A stretch of 64,000 nucleotides of DNA. Origin: Diadema setosum. Its lineage: Eukaryota > Echinodermata > Echinoidea > Diadematoida > Diadematidae. Shown here piece by piece: positions 22,725-35,300 of the stretch. How positions within the stretch are numbered: position 1 is the first letter of the stretch; every line of letters starts with the position of its first letter. The stretch lies in the NCBI GenBank assembly GCA_033980235.1, contig CM067069.1, forward strand, positions 19,650,650 to 19,714,649, written 5' to 3'. Both the position numbers and the translations under genes were made by a program. Under the pieces are notes generated by a model. It was not told where the DNA came from. It saw only the letters and a program-made list of their open reading frames with translations, and searched no databases.

Positions 22725-23410
22725 TGTGACCCTGCATCACAAAACCAACAAAAAGTCGCCAGACAATGACTTTTAGTTAAGGTCAGATTCTGAAAGAACA
22801 GACTCTAAGCTTTAAAATTATATATATCTCGATTGAAATGGACTCTCCTAACCTATCTAAATAATGGAAAGAAAGCACACTCTCTGGAAAGGTGTGAACT
22901 GAGAAAAGAGGCTTCGAAGTACAGGGTATATTCAAGCTTACCAAGCCATGCAAGCTGTGTGATGAATTTGAAAAAAAAAAAAAAAAAGAGGATGTAAACC
23001 ATGGGAGCAACAACAATGTAGTGATTATCAGATTAAGCTGGGTTAACACGCTCTATTAAGATATTCTGTCCATGATTAATGCCAACTTTCAAAGCAGTAG
23101 CATTTTGCTTTCAAAAGTTATTAGAGTTGAAATTGAAGAGTGTGCAAAGGATTTTCATGAAATGAAAAGGGGTCTCTAAGACATACCTGATCACTCTACT
23201 CTACAAAAAAGGGGTTGTAGAAAAACTGCTGAAAACACACTTTCCGATCCATTTTATGATCCCAAACTGACAAATGATGTAAAAGAATAGCTCTTTTAGT
23301 AAACATGAAAAACTCAAGATTGACTTGGTTGACCCTTTTCACCTTTTTTTGATTCCTCACGTAAAATCAAGGGGTGCGACTTTTTGTTGGTTTTGTGATG
23401 CATGGTCACA
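22725..23410. mobile_element. TA-flanked MITE with 35-bp inverted ends (686 bp)
   Basis: TA at both sides (22723-22724 and 23411-23412). The left end is TGTGACCCTGCATCACAAAA, continuing into CCAACAAAAAGTCGC; the right end is its inverse with one mismatch. There is a poly-A tract inside and no coding frame. The TA target and inverted ends suggest a Tc1/mariner-type element. Confidence 0.82.
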
Positions 23411-23859
23411 TAAACGATATTAGACTGTGACTCTCTATTCGAAATCTGTAAATTCTTGACGCAACAGATACGTTTAGGAACATTGCTACCACGCAATTAT
23501 CACCAACGTCTTCTCTGACATTAGATGGATGTTTTAAAATGGATCCCATGTAGACAGTGAATGTTTAAAAGTGTTATACAGGGTTTAGTGGAAATCTGAT
23601 ATGAGCTTATATTCACAATCTGTTGCATGGCTCACACTCATGCGTACTGGGACATTCCTATAATAATCATGATAATAATTATCTACAGTCTGTATCTACC
23701 TTTGCGGCAATGCAATCTAAGAGAGGTCATTGACCCATGGATATTGCATCCGGCCCACCTGATCTATCAAGATCTATAGTGTAATGAGGGAAGATTGTAC
23801 TTCATGTAGATGTCACTGAATTACAGTTGGGTTATTTACTTTTTCCCATACCTTCTTCT

Positions 23860-24190
23860 TCTTCCGAGTATAAAGTGCAGTCCACCATCTGGTGTATTTT
23901 CGAACTGTTTGGCGGGTCTGGTGTGGTGTTCGTACAGTGCCATATAAAATAACTACATGATAACTAAGTGCAGCTAAAAAAAAAAAAAAAAAAGAACAGC
24001 ATTTCCCTTCTTTCGGAGCTTGAGTTTCTGTACCTCCTGCCTGAAACTGTCAGCAGAGGTACATTTGATGAGGGCTTCTGGCAGAGATTTCCTAAGCCTT
24101 ATGGAGTCAGGAAAGAATGATTTCTGGTAGAGTAGGGTTCTTACAAAGGGTACTTGAAGCTGTTGAGAGTATCCACGGTTTGATGTCGTT
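23860..24190 (-). pseudogene. LINE reverse transcriptase C-terminus and 3' tail
   Basis: The minus strand reads TLLYQKSFFPDSIRLRKSLP then TSADSFRQEVQKL, the usual end of non-LTR reverse transcriptases (SFFP...WNSLP...SFK). A poly-T run in the coding strand and a short 3' region ending in GAAGAAGAAGAAG follow. Opposite in strand to the neighbouring 24.5-kb remnant. Confidence 0.65.
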
Positions 24191-24459
24191 ACCGGAAATA
24201 AATACAAAATAAATACAAATCTATAAACTAGAGCATCACGTGTGAATATCTGCTGTTCTACTTCCAACGTTTTTATCTTCTTTTTCTTGCTTCTCTATAG
24301 TCATAGAACTACTTAGCTATGACGCCTCCAGTTTCTTTTACTTTCAGACGATCAACTTTGAAATGCAGGGACTCAAAAATGAAATTTAAGTTGGCATTCT
24401 CCACCTCTGGTGAATGAGTGACATAATATCAATACTACCAGTGCTGTGTGTGAAATAAT

Positions 24460-25130
24460 GCAAGACGAAATTAGGCGTCCCGCAAGGGTCTATATTAGGA
24501 CCGCTGATACTTAGTCCTTTTATCAATGAAAATAAATGTGTAATGCAAATTTGCATCTCATTCTAAAATGTCTTTTTAAGCTGATGATATAACCATTTTC
24601 AATCAGGGTATAACAATTAAGGATATACAGAAAAAAAAGAAACTTGCATTATGATTTTGTTACAATATGCAAATGGTTAGACTTGGATAATATGCATCTA
24701 CACCCACAAAAGACGATTTGGTAATAAGAACAAAGTGGAGAATATTGTCAATAAGATTCAGAAACTTGCCTTTACAAAATGTATAGAAGATCAAGTATTT
24801 GAGTGTTATACTCGACGCTGGATCGACGTGGTGTAAAAATGTTTCCACTTTTCTTTGCAAAATCTCTCAGGCAATAGGTTGTATACGGAGGATGAAACAT
24901 TTTGATGTAGTTCAATTTTATGAAGAATGTGTATTTTGAAATGATTTTACCTTGTATTGATTATTGTAGAACATCTTGGGGAAGCTGTGTAAAAATCCAT
25001 AGTGATACGATACACAAATTATGTCAGGGAGATTTTTAACAAAGATTATCATACATCTCAAACTTCCTTGTTACTAACGCTGAATTGCTGGCAATCGGTC
25101 GAGCAACTTATGAAATATCAATATTGTGTT
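24460..25130 (+). pseudogene. Decayed non-LTR retrotransposon reverse transcriptase
   Basis: Several frames of the plus strand give reverse transcriptase motifs in order: KLGVPQGSILGPLILSPFIN (24469-24528), ADDITIF (about 24578-24600, the catalytic ADD), WLDLDNMHLHPQKT, YLGVILDAGSTWCKNVST, QAIGCIRRMKHF and LDYCRTSWGSCVKIH. Frameshifts and stops separate them. The sequence pattern fits CR1/L2-like LINEs. It is non-functional. Confidence 0.8.
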
Positions 25131-25619
25131 TGTTTCTTAAAATACCCCCCCCCCCCCAAAAAAAAAAGGGAAGAAAAAAAAAAAAAAAACACAACCCAAA
25201 TGTAATATCGACTTATTCAAAATCACTGATATGAAAACCAACTGTAAATTATTTGGACACGTTAATCTTTAAAATGCCACCTTCCGCAACTTCAATATAA
25301 AAGACATTCTTTTGCAGATATTGGAGCCAGTTTGTTTAATGCGCTGTTCAAACATGTTCATCCCTTTATGGATAAAAAAAAGACACACGATGAAAAAGCC
25401 TTATATTACGATTCCACTGATTTGTAACAGTACCTTACGCATGTGTATAATATGTATTTACATACACTTATTTTTTGATTCACTCAAGATGTTTGTAGTG
25501 TACAATGTTACCTATAATTGTATTTTGTATTTTCATGTAGAACGATGTCTGTTACTACTGCAGGAGAACCATTGGAAATCAGTTCTACAAAACTGAAAAG
25601 ACTGACAGTGTATAGTATA

Positions 25620-25785
25620 CAAATATACTTGGCCTTGAGAGTTTCTTGTTAAAACTATGGGCAGAGGTGACTCCAAACTAGTACTATTCACTGAGGGGCG
25701 CAGCCCCGAAGTGAATAGTACTAGTTTGGAGTCACCGAGGCCCATAGTTTTAACAAGAAACTCGAAACTAGGCAAAGTATATTTG
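25620..25785. repeat. Near-perfect palindrome, 80-bp arms
   Basis: The left arm runs CAAATATACTTGGCC to TACTATTCACT; the right arm is its inverse ending CAAAGTATATTTG. The centre is near 25701 in GGGGCGCAGCCCC. The DNA or RNA could fold into a long hairpin. Confidence 0.8.
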
Positions 25786-25788
25786 TTT

Positions 25789-26275
25789 TATATTTTGGAT
25801 CAAAAATTTGAATAAAAAGCGAAAATCATTATAGGCTTTTATAGCCTAACCCCGGGACGCTCCGTGTACACAGTTACACTGCAACACTGCGTGTTGGGGT
25901 TGGTCGCAGTTAGGCTTACGCACTGCGGCGGCAGCGCAGCGCCTGCAATACGCAACAGTGCGAGAGATCGGAAATTGAAAAACGTAGCAGCCGTGGCACC
26001 GCCAGAGTTGCCCGTCGCATGTATGCAAGCGCTCGTATGGCCGCTGCAAGCCTGAACACTAGAATTTGGGACCGGACGTGGACGGACCACGTACACTTGA
26101 TTGTAAAGAAGGGTGATTGTGACATCATTTTGCAAATAGTAAGTGACGTCACTTTGCAAATAGTACTTCATGGAGTGTCAAACACACCAACACTCTAAAA
26201 TAGTTCAAAATACCTATAATCACGTGAAGCTCTTTTAACCAATCGATGGAAGACAAATTTTTGATCCAAAATATA
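25789..26275. repeat. Inverted-repeat-bounded GC-rich segment beside the palindrome
   Basis: ATATTTTGGATCAAAAATTT (25790-25809) and its inverse (26255-26274) bound a GC-rich stretch. Inside, a unit containing TTTTGCAAATAGTA is repeated at about 26128-26165, with TGACATCA/TGACGTCA between. Possibly part of one composite element with the palindrome; no coding frame is credible. Confidence 0.45.
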
Positions 26276-26373
26276 ATATGAAATAAACAAAAGAAAAATG
26301 ATGATAAATACATATATTGAAGTCCAAAGAACAAGCTCACAAGAAGCTTTTTCTCTTTCACGCTACCATTTAA

Positions 26374-26755
26374 AGGGATCGTATAGTTTTGGTTGAGACC
26401 TAATTTCAGGTTTCTAGCATTTTTAGGTGAGATAATGAGAAACCTCTTATGAAATATGAAAGAGCATGTAATTCTATGAAGAATTCAACGTTTATTTGAT
26501 GAAAATTGGTTTTGAAATGGCTGTGATATCCAAAAAAGAGCGACTCTAATAAAGTGTGTGACCCACACTTTATTACGATCGCTTTGTTTTACTTTGTTTT
26601 TGGATGTTTCAGTCATTCCAAACCTGATTTTTATCAAATAAACTTTGGATTCCTCTTAAAATGGTATGTTCTGTACTATATCATAAGTGTTTTCTTGGTA
26701 TCTCGCAAAAAGTTAAAAGCCCAATTCTCATCTCCACCAATACTGTACCATCCCT
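26374..26755. mobile_element. TTAA-flanked MITE, family 2, complete copy
   Basis: TTAA at 26370-26373 and 26756-26759. Ends AGGGATCGTATAGT and the inverse of AGGGATGGTACAGT. The interior has GTTTATTTGATGAAAATTGG and ATATCCAAAA, which recur in the copies at 50291 and 63799. No coding capacity. piggyBac-type by target site only. Confidence 0.8.
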
Positions 26756-27394
26756 TTAAAATGTCCATAGATTATCTTTATTTTCTACATAATATTTAAC
26801 TGTTCAGTATTTATTCAAATTTGTCATATTCTAACGGAAACGATGTTTCCAAATGACGCATTTTTAAAACGTAGACAGCATTTTCATCATTCTTTTTAAG
26901 CAGTTCGAAAAGCGAAAAGATAAAGACACAAAAAAATCGTATGTTATCTACTATTGTATATCATGTAAAACGCATATTGTATTACACGTTCTTTTTCATT
27001 CATACACATATACACTTACACACACACATACAAATAAAACAAACAAACAGACAACTAAACAAACACATGTATGATTTTACTTGAATCTGTGAATCTATTA
27101 ATCATTGGGCAATATAGGCCTACTTATGTTTCCTTAGTGTTTGTCCGACAGAGATCTTTGGTCCCAATTAATGTTAATTGCTTCAGTACAGTTTTCAGGC
27201 CTTGTCGACGAGGTGGCCGATGGCCAGGACGATAATGACAAAGTCTTCTTTCCAACCTCGATTCGTAAGGAATGCAGTGGAGGATGAACTATATAGCTGC
27301 TTCAATTACGTGACAGTTTACGATCAATATTGGTTGGTTATTTTCACCCCGTTCCTTTTCCAACTGAATGTCGATCATTCCAGCAACAGGTGGA

Positions 27395-27660
27395 GCAGTA
27401 TGAAAAGTTTATCGATCGAAAAACCAAGTTTGTTGCTATAAACTGAGTTTATCGCAGAAAAAACAACAACCTCAGTTTAAACTAAGTTTTCGAGAAAAAA
27501 AAAACTCGAACGAAAAACTAGGGTTATTACGATAAACTTAATTTTTCGCTTAAGAGATTAAATATATAAATTTAGTTTTTTGCTCGATAAATATAATTTC
27601 TTTCTGGAAAAAAAAAAACACAACTTATTTTATCGACCGATAAGCTAAGTTGTTGGAGTT
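27395..27660. repeat. AT-rich cluster of AAACTNAGTTT / GATAAA inverted motifs
   Basis: Motifs such as AAACTGAGTTTATCG, CTCAGTTTAAACTAAG and GATAAACTTAA recur in both orientations with A-runs between. It looks like a decayed array of short inverted repeats; no element ends were found. Confidence 0.4.
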
Positions 27661-28123
27661 ATTGGGAAAATCGTGAGTTAGTTCACCATTCGAGTGGGAT
27701 GAGAGGATCAGAGAGTTTGAGCTAAACTTCGTCCCATTCTCAGTTTGGATAATGAAAGCGTGCAAACTTTTCGATTAAAAACTCATGTATCAAATCTTTC
27801 TATTCGACATGGAATCATATTACCTTCTTTGTACTGTTAAAAGTAATGTGTGACTGACTATGGCCGGAATGAATGTCTTTGTGTTTACTAAAAGAATGTG
27901 CAAGTTAAGGTGGCAAAAAAGAAGGCTATGACTTGAGAAGATGTCAACTAATGATGGCTAAACTACTTAGTTTGATAACATAAACGAAAAGGCTTACTTT
28001 ACTCAGATTTTTGCCTAGATATAACATATTAGATGCAATGAAACAAAATAATTAGATACAAAAAGTTGTGGCATGAAGTAAAAGTGCATCAAGAAATGCA
28101 GCTGTGTAAACGTTCTGACTCCA

Positions 28124-28287
28124 GGGGGGTGTTTCATCAACGCTTGTCAGCGCTGACAACTGTCGGTGCTGACCAATTTCAGCAAAATCCTTGGTTTTGA
28201 TTGGCTGAGATGCTCTGGTCACTGACTGTTACTATCTTGATTCAAGTTGTCAGCGCTGACAAATGTTGATGAAACACCCCCCCCCCC
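28124..28287. mobile_element. Small palindromic MITE
   Basis: Left GGGTGTTTCATCAACGCTTG then TCAGCGCTGACAAC; the right end is the inverse (GTTGTCAGCGCTGACAAA, TGTTGATGAAACACCC). About 164 bp, non-coding. Confidence 0.7.
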
Positions 28288-29076
28288 AGATAACCCATAT
28301 TAATGGCATTTTGTGTAAAGCAATTGCTTGATGAAACTGATTGAAAATAAATGAAAAGAAAAACCACCTTCCTTTTTTTTCAGCATGAGCGTTTTCTTAC
28401 TCTTTTCTATCTGACTTGCCAGCACTGTACTTTTCAAAAGTAATTCATACTGTTGTGACTATGTGTGTTCACTTGTTAGTGTACCGATGAGTTATTCTTT
28501 GTTGATCAGAAACAGCGAGATAGCATGCCATTTTTTTTTAGCAGACATTACAAGAGAAATGAAAATGGTGTGAAAAGCATTGAACACTGTGAGGGATGAG
28601 ACAGCTTTGTAAGTGTATAGAAACCGTAATACCTGTCTTGTGTTAAATAACATGTAACGACACAATAGATGCTCTTGTCAGGTAATTCCTCATTTATCAT
28701 TGGATGACCGTCATATCAACATGTATATTGCTATCTTGAAAATATCGATTTTGATATCTAGGCCTTTTCCATTTGAGCTGTGAAGGATGTTAATCAGGAT
28801 AAACATCTACCCTAGATTGTGTTCAGTCCTAACCACTGATGCAGAAATAACAAACAAGGCGGACTTTGTGATTTTCATTTTCTTTTTATTCTAGTTTTTG
28901 TTTACTTAGCAGAGCATTCAATTTTCACTTCTGATAGTGCAAATATGTTCAATCTGATCACAGAACTCGTGTGATAAATTGATGACTCATCTGAGTGTAT
29001 TATTCAAGAGACACACAAAAATAAACCCTTCCGCTGAAGTGCGAATGCCTTTTTATCAAAATTTCCAGTGAACGAG

Positions 29077-29082
29077 TTTATT
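29077..29082 (-). terminator. Polyadenylation signal AATAAA of the secreted-protein gene
   Basis: The hexamer AATAAA reads on the minus strand about 170 nt beyond the stop codon, the only canonical signal near the expected 3' end. Sequence motif only. Confidence 0.4.
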
Positions 29083-29250
29083 CATTTTCGTTTTGGTTAT
29101 CGGTACATGAGATATAAGTTAAGGAGGTTTAGATAATGATAATTGTTAAAGTAACACAATGAAAAAGGATAATATAATAATGCGTGTAGCTTTCAACTTC
29201 AAACGGTCTGTTGTTTTTGTGTTGCGGTAAAACAGACGAGAGAAGAAAGG

Positions 29251-29346
29251 TTATGGTGTAAGTAGCTTGAGAGCGGCGTAGCGAGCTGCCTGGAAAAACT
29301 TGGTCGAGAGAGAACGGCGGTGGATGTCGTGACCATCGAAATCGCC
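29251..29346 (-). CDS. Secreted-protein gene terminal exon
   Basis: Acceptor AATACTAG. Phase 0 gives GDFDGHDIHRRSLSTKFF, then QAARYAALKLLTP and a TAA at 29253-29251. Phase 0 matches the donor of exon 5. An AATAAA polyadenylation signal on the minus strand lies at 29082-29077, a suitable 170 nt further on. Confidence 0.6.
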   Translation of the reverse strand, partial: GDFDGHDIHRRSLSTKFFQAARYAALKLLTP

Positions 29347-32300
29347 CTAGTATTCAAAGAAAAATAAATGAATAAATATATATATATAATGTATCAACAA
29401 CAACTCCAAAATAAACATACACACACAGGTAGCACACACGCGCATCGACATATTGATTGGTAATCATAATTTTAAACTCCTTCATGTACACACGTTGCAT
29501 AACATTATCACTAATATACCTCAGTGACCAGTCTTTCATGGAAGCTGAGGGAAGTACCTGTAATACAATCTTCATCATCCATTGATTTCATTTGATAACG
29601 ATTGCTATATTCCAAATTATGTAGAATTACAACGATTTATCCAGTATTAACATCAGTAGCAAGAGGCAAAATAACATTACTCGAAATAAAATGTTTTGAG
29701 AAAAGGTATTCTTAAGATATTCTTCAAGAATACTTTAATAAAATTTCAGAACGAAAAGATTTGTTTGTCGTTTTATAGTAAATGACATTAATGTTTAAAA
29801 AACATGTAGATATCTGATAGGCCTACAGTTTAAAAAAAAATCAAATTAGGTCACTCTCAAGTTATTCTGTAATTTATCAAAGTTTACCAAAATTTTCGTT
29901 GCTTGCGTCACGTGTCTCCCACGGATACCGCTTCCGTTTGTCGAGAGAACAAGGTAACACGCCCGAGGTAATAGCCGAAGGCGATAAGACTGTTTGGACT
30001 GTTTCAAAGGTACCGAGTGTGGGTAATTAATGCCCCTTCCCACCCCCTAAAAATGTGTATTATTTGCTTTATGAAATAATGAAGCAGTATTCTCGTTGTT
30101 TGATGAGATTTCGCTGCGCACCAACCATTTTCGCGGGTAAATGAAACATATGTTCGTTTGAATAAGTGTATAGGCCTATCATGCATCGCGACAGGAAAGT
30201 GTTGACCAGTCATTAGCAAAATCGCGTCCCAGGCAATATAAATACGCGGTCACGTGTACACTCTTAACCAATTATGTGATTAGGACTTGCTTCATTATTT
30301 TACAATTTTGGGCATTTTGGGCGAGTTTTGCATGTGTCTTACTTGCTGGACGCGTTCTACTTAAGTTCTACTTTCGGGTATTTTATGTGACTTGCGCGCC
30401 AGGCGCGTGGGGGCTGACAACTCAGTGAAGGATTTCCCCTGAAGGAATGGCATAAGTCCCACAGAATGTCATTATCTTGGCCGCATACGACGACTGCGAA
30501 GTACCTGCGTGGGAGTTGCCTGCGAGCTGCTGCCGCTAAGGGTCTCCTACTGGCGTTCTGGACCTCTGCGGGCAATTCCCGCGACTCACCCGGAAAAAGT
30601 TTTGGTCATGCTCAAAACTTGGCTGCGGAAAATCGGACTTGCGTGCGAACCTCCGGACAACTACGGGCGAGATACGCGCTCGGTACTGTTAGTCGGGTGC
30701 GGACCAACTGCTGGAAAGTCCGGGTAGTAAACCCTGGAAAATCCCTACTCGCAACAAGCCCGCGTAGCTTACCGGAAAGGTGTGACAGGGCCTTGAAGTT
30801 CGCCTAAATCTCATAATTTGTATTTCTCTCTATTATATGAATATCCACGTGCCTTTCAGGTGATACACTAAATCTATCTCAGACACCGCTTGATACTCCT
30901 TATAAGCAACATAAGATGGCATAAATTAATGAATACATCACTCACCGCTTCGAACTCTTCCGGGCAGTCACTGGGAATGACAATTTTTTTCTCGTCAACC
31001 TCTGGCACATAGTCCACGTATTCAGAACTGAATGAAACTGCTAGAAACATAATTAAGGACATTGCAAACTATCTGGTTATCTTTACTGCTTGATAAAAAT
31101 AACTATAATTATCATTATTATCAGTTTTATTATTTTCATCATATTTATCGTTACAATAACTTCATTATTGTTATCATTATATTTATCATTACTAACACTT
31201 CATTGTTATCATTATCATCATTATCATTATCATCATCTTCATCATCATCATCATGATTCATGTTATCTTTTTTTATATATATCATCACAACCATCATTAC
31301 CGAGCATTATACGTGTTCTTCAAATTATTGCTCTTATATGTTATTGGACACCTGCGCCAAAGTAGTATGACAAAATCTGTAATGTCATTGCAACCAACGG
31401 TACAAAAGTCAGATTTTGAGGAATCGTTCGTTCGTTTGCATTTATTCTGCTTCTGAAATCAAATAAAAATGAATTACATGGTTGTGACAAATTCAAACAA
31501 AATATAACCAAATGACAGAGGAGCAATGCGTAAGTGCAGTTAAACGACATGCATAACACAATAATTGTACAAGATTTATGGTTGCACTTAAATATACAGA
31601 AAAGGCAGTATATTAATGATTCAGCAAAGAAGCACGAGACCATCAGCATAAGCATGGCTTGACTGGGCTGATGGCCTCATTGGGAATGTAGCTCATATTT
31701 ATCTCTCACGAATGGTCGGGGTTTGTTTTATATAATGAAAATACATATAGTATGTTTCCAGTTGGGGGCGGGGGAAAAGTTGTGAATGAGTGCTCTGCGT
31801 GTGCAATAAGTGCGTTAATCAAAAATGTTTGTGTTGAGGCCGTACATAATGATAATTTTTTTTTAACTACAGTACAATGGTACATGTACTAACAAAATCA
31901 GACCCCCATAATGAACAAATTACATCAATTATAATATTTTATCCAACAAAAAATATCTCTCCAAACTAGCTTTTAGGGGAAAAGGTGATATTCGTGTTTT
32001 CAGAGAGTTGGGGTAAAAGGGTATAGGCATTCCATGTGTCTGATTCCAGATGCCTCACTGACCTGTGAGCCATAAGGGATTTTTGAATTATATAAATCTG
32101 TTGAGTGTCTTGTAGGGTAGGAATGAATGCTTGTATTATAATTTTAAAAAAAAAAGTTTTGAAAGGACTGCAGCGTTTGGTATATTTGTCCATGAGAAAA
32201 AAAAAAAAAAACACGATCGGATATTTCGGAACATTATACCACAAAAAAAAATCCCCCAAAATAACAGTTAGAGCAATGTATGGAAAATAATTTGTGTTAT

Positions 32301-35300
32301 CAATACGCGTTTTTGTTGTATCTGCAATGTATGTTTATTTAGTAATGTTGGGAGACATTGTATCAAGAGAATGTTGACATTAATGATAATGAAATTATGT
32401 TTCTACTTTAATAGCAAATAAAAAAGGGGTTCGAAATGATGAGATACAAGTAAGAAATTAAAGACTCACTGAGCTCTGATGAGTCAGGAAGTTGGAGAGA
32501 CCCCAACATCTCTTCTCTGAGTAAGAGGTAAGTCTCAGGATCATTGGGATTTTTGGCATATGTCAACCACATCTGACCAGTTACCCATTCGTCGTCAAGG
32601 TCCATTCTGAAAGTTTCCTGCTTGATCGCATTCGAAGAATCTTTGAATCCACCCAGATATGACGTACTTTCAGGAATCATTACACCTAATACAATGTAAG
32701 ACACGAATGAGATATGTACTTTTTTTATTGGCTTCTTTGTACTGTAAATGATATATGGGTACTGGATATCAAATTGATAGAACTAGAGCGATTAATACAC
32801 TTAGTTATTAATAAGAGTTTATCAAAGGGGAATTCATTAATTAATACCATCATTGGTAGGATATACTTTTCTCACGCTGGCCTGAAAGGTGTCTCGCAAG
32901 CTCTATTCCGAAAGACTGACAAATCGGGTATGATATATGAGAGGATTTTTTTTTTTTTTTTGCGCTGTAAATCGTATGTAATTGAAAATCCATGGGAATC
33001 AAATTCACTGATTTCTCTGAGATGTTGGACAAGCTGAGGTGCTGAGTATGATAACTTCGGTCACACATGATTGCACTGATAATAGGGCTAAATAACATTT
33101 CTTAAGGGTGTAGAAGTACCTTCTGGCATTTGTTGAGATTTATAATATCAAAACACTGTTGTAAAGAAATCATATTCTGGAAACGGAAGTTATTGCAATA
33201 GAAAACATAGCCTGTCTATATCTTTAGACAGGATAGGTTGTTTGTTTGTTTGTTTATTTGTTTGTTTGTTTGCTTGTTGTTGTTGTTTTTTTACTTTTCC
33301 ACTGATAAATAAACATCTATTTATTTTATCTTATTTTTGCATTTGAAGAAAACAACAACAACAATAATGTGGATTCATCTAAATGATTAAAGAAATGAGG
33401 CGAGGGATGTCTTCATCATCACAAGTTTACGGGCATTTTGAAAGACAGGTTATCTTCTTTCAAAGTTCAAAGTTCAAATTCATTTTCATTTCCATAAAAT
33501 AAACAGAGAAAATTGTATACAATGTATAAGCAGAAAATATTTGTAATAATTGCAAAATTGCCCCGTAAATTAACAAAATACATGTCATGATGAGTAACAA
33601 ACTGAAGTAAACATAATTATACATATTACATATGCATAGTACAAATTGAATAAGAATCGGAATGGAAATGGAGGGTCCCAATAAACAGCAAAGCTTGCGC
33701 GGTATGGGGCCCTCACAACATACATTAGAGAACGAATAATGAATAAATGAAACTACAAACAGATATAAAACAAAATTAAAATCACTTTGGAAGTTTGAAG
33801 GCCATTTTACCCTGTTCAAAGATCTTCCATAACAGGCACAAATATCTGAGAAAAGAAAATTACTTTGGGAGTATATAAACAGGAGGATGTCGAAATGTTG
33901 AACATGTATATAATCATTCCACTACATGACACTCAAACATATTTCAATGTTGTGATATATCAAAACATTCTAAGAAACACACACACACACGTACACACAT
34001 ACACATGTAATGCTTGTCTAGCTTTTCGCTGTAAGTTTTCTAGTTAATTGGATTTCGCATTTCACAATAGTCTGAGTGCACCTTCTGTCTGATTCGGAGC
34101 GATCTTTCACAAGTGCAATCAAAATAATTCTTTCTTATATAATATAAATGTAAGAGAGGGAGAGAGAGAGAGAGAGAGAGAGAGAAGTATAGGGGGAGGA
34201 AGGGGTGGGGACGTGTCCTACCATTGAAGCATGGTGTGAAGCTGCTTTGAAGTTGTTCTGGCAGACGGTGCTTTCTGCATTCTCCGTTCTGGATCACATA
34301 ATTCGCGTTCTGATGTGGATAAAAATAAAGAAATATCTCATTCAATTTCAGTTTGATTTATTTTTCCTTTTTGTGCGAAAGAAACTAGTATGACAAAAAA
34401 AAAATCACATGAAAATATACACAAAGGTATTCATAGGAAACAGATAATTACGTGAATGCTATACGTTCATATCAGTATTTCATGGTATTTCGGTATATAA
34501 GTGTAGGTGGAGACCGTTATCGATAAGCAATTTGTTTGACTTGGATGACGGCCTCTGGACATTACCATGCCAGTTTGTTACAGTTCTCCCTTTTTCTTAA
34601 CCTTCCATTCTAATCCAATCCATAGGTAATATTGATACACAGTTTGGCGCATATACTATTTTATATCGTTTTCGATATCCCCCCTGAGTCTGCATGTCAT
34701 GCGCAGTACTGACTTTTAATGATACAATCAGACTTTAGTGAAGATGTAGTCTATCCGACTGGTGATGACTTTACTTGCATACACATCACGATCGTGCGAA
34801 CTATCATATCAATCAAAAGAATGAGAGAGCACCAGAATCTGCGTTCTGACAATCAAACAATGCTGTTATCACGTATAGCACTCAGAAGTTAAAATATCGC
34901 ATACACCAAAATGAAGGTTTGAGAAAGAGTGTATCGAAATTGCATGGTGGTATCTTAATGATGAAGGTCTTATTTACCCAGGGTAGCCTCTTCAGTGTTG
35001 TCACTGCTCTACAAGAGGGGCATGCTGTTATTATTACCCTACCGTTGCCAGGTACCCATTCATTCACATCGGTCGAGAGGGACGTAGTGGGTAAACACAT
35101 CTTGTCCAAGGATGTAAGCACTGGATGGGAATCGAACTCCGGTCTCCGATCGGGAATCGGGAGTCGGGAGTCGTATCCACTATGCCACAGCGCCCCCACA
35201 TAATTAAACAAGTCAAGTTGATTACAAAACATAATGATTGACACACACACACACACACACACACACTCTCTCTCTCTCTCTCTCCCTCGCTCGCTCTAAT

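Noticed and set aside
29524..29558. Possible mini-exon of the secreted-protein gene (acceptor ATTACAG, donor GTATAT)
   Set aside because: Including it shifts the last exon into a frame with no protein-like character, while skipping it gives phase agreement and an immediate, sensible stop.
30466..30807. 113-residue plus-strand protein
   Set aside because: Arg/Ala/Ser-rich composition of a GC-rich island, no domain, no splice or promoter context.
32470..32685. SEA domain in exon 4 of the secreted-protein gene
   Set aside because: The motif match is weak and no cleavage site (GSVVV type) is visible; the overall protein fits an ependymin-like layout better.
33460..33819. Hydrophobic 119-residue minus-strand protein
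   Set aside because: It covers a LINE 3' UTR with the family hairpin and tail.
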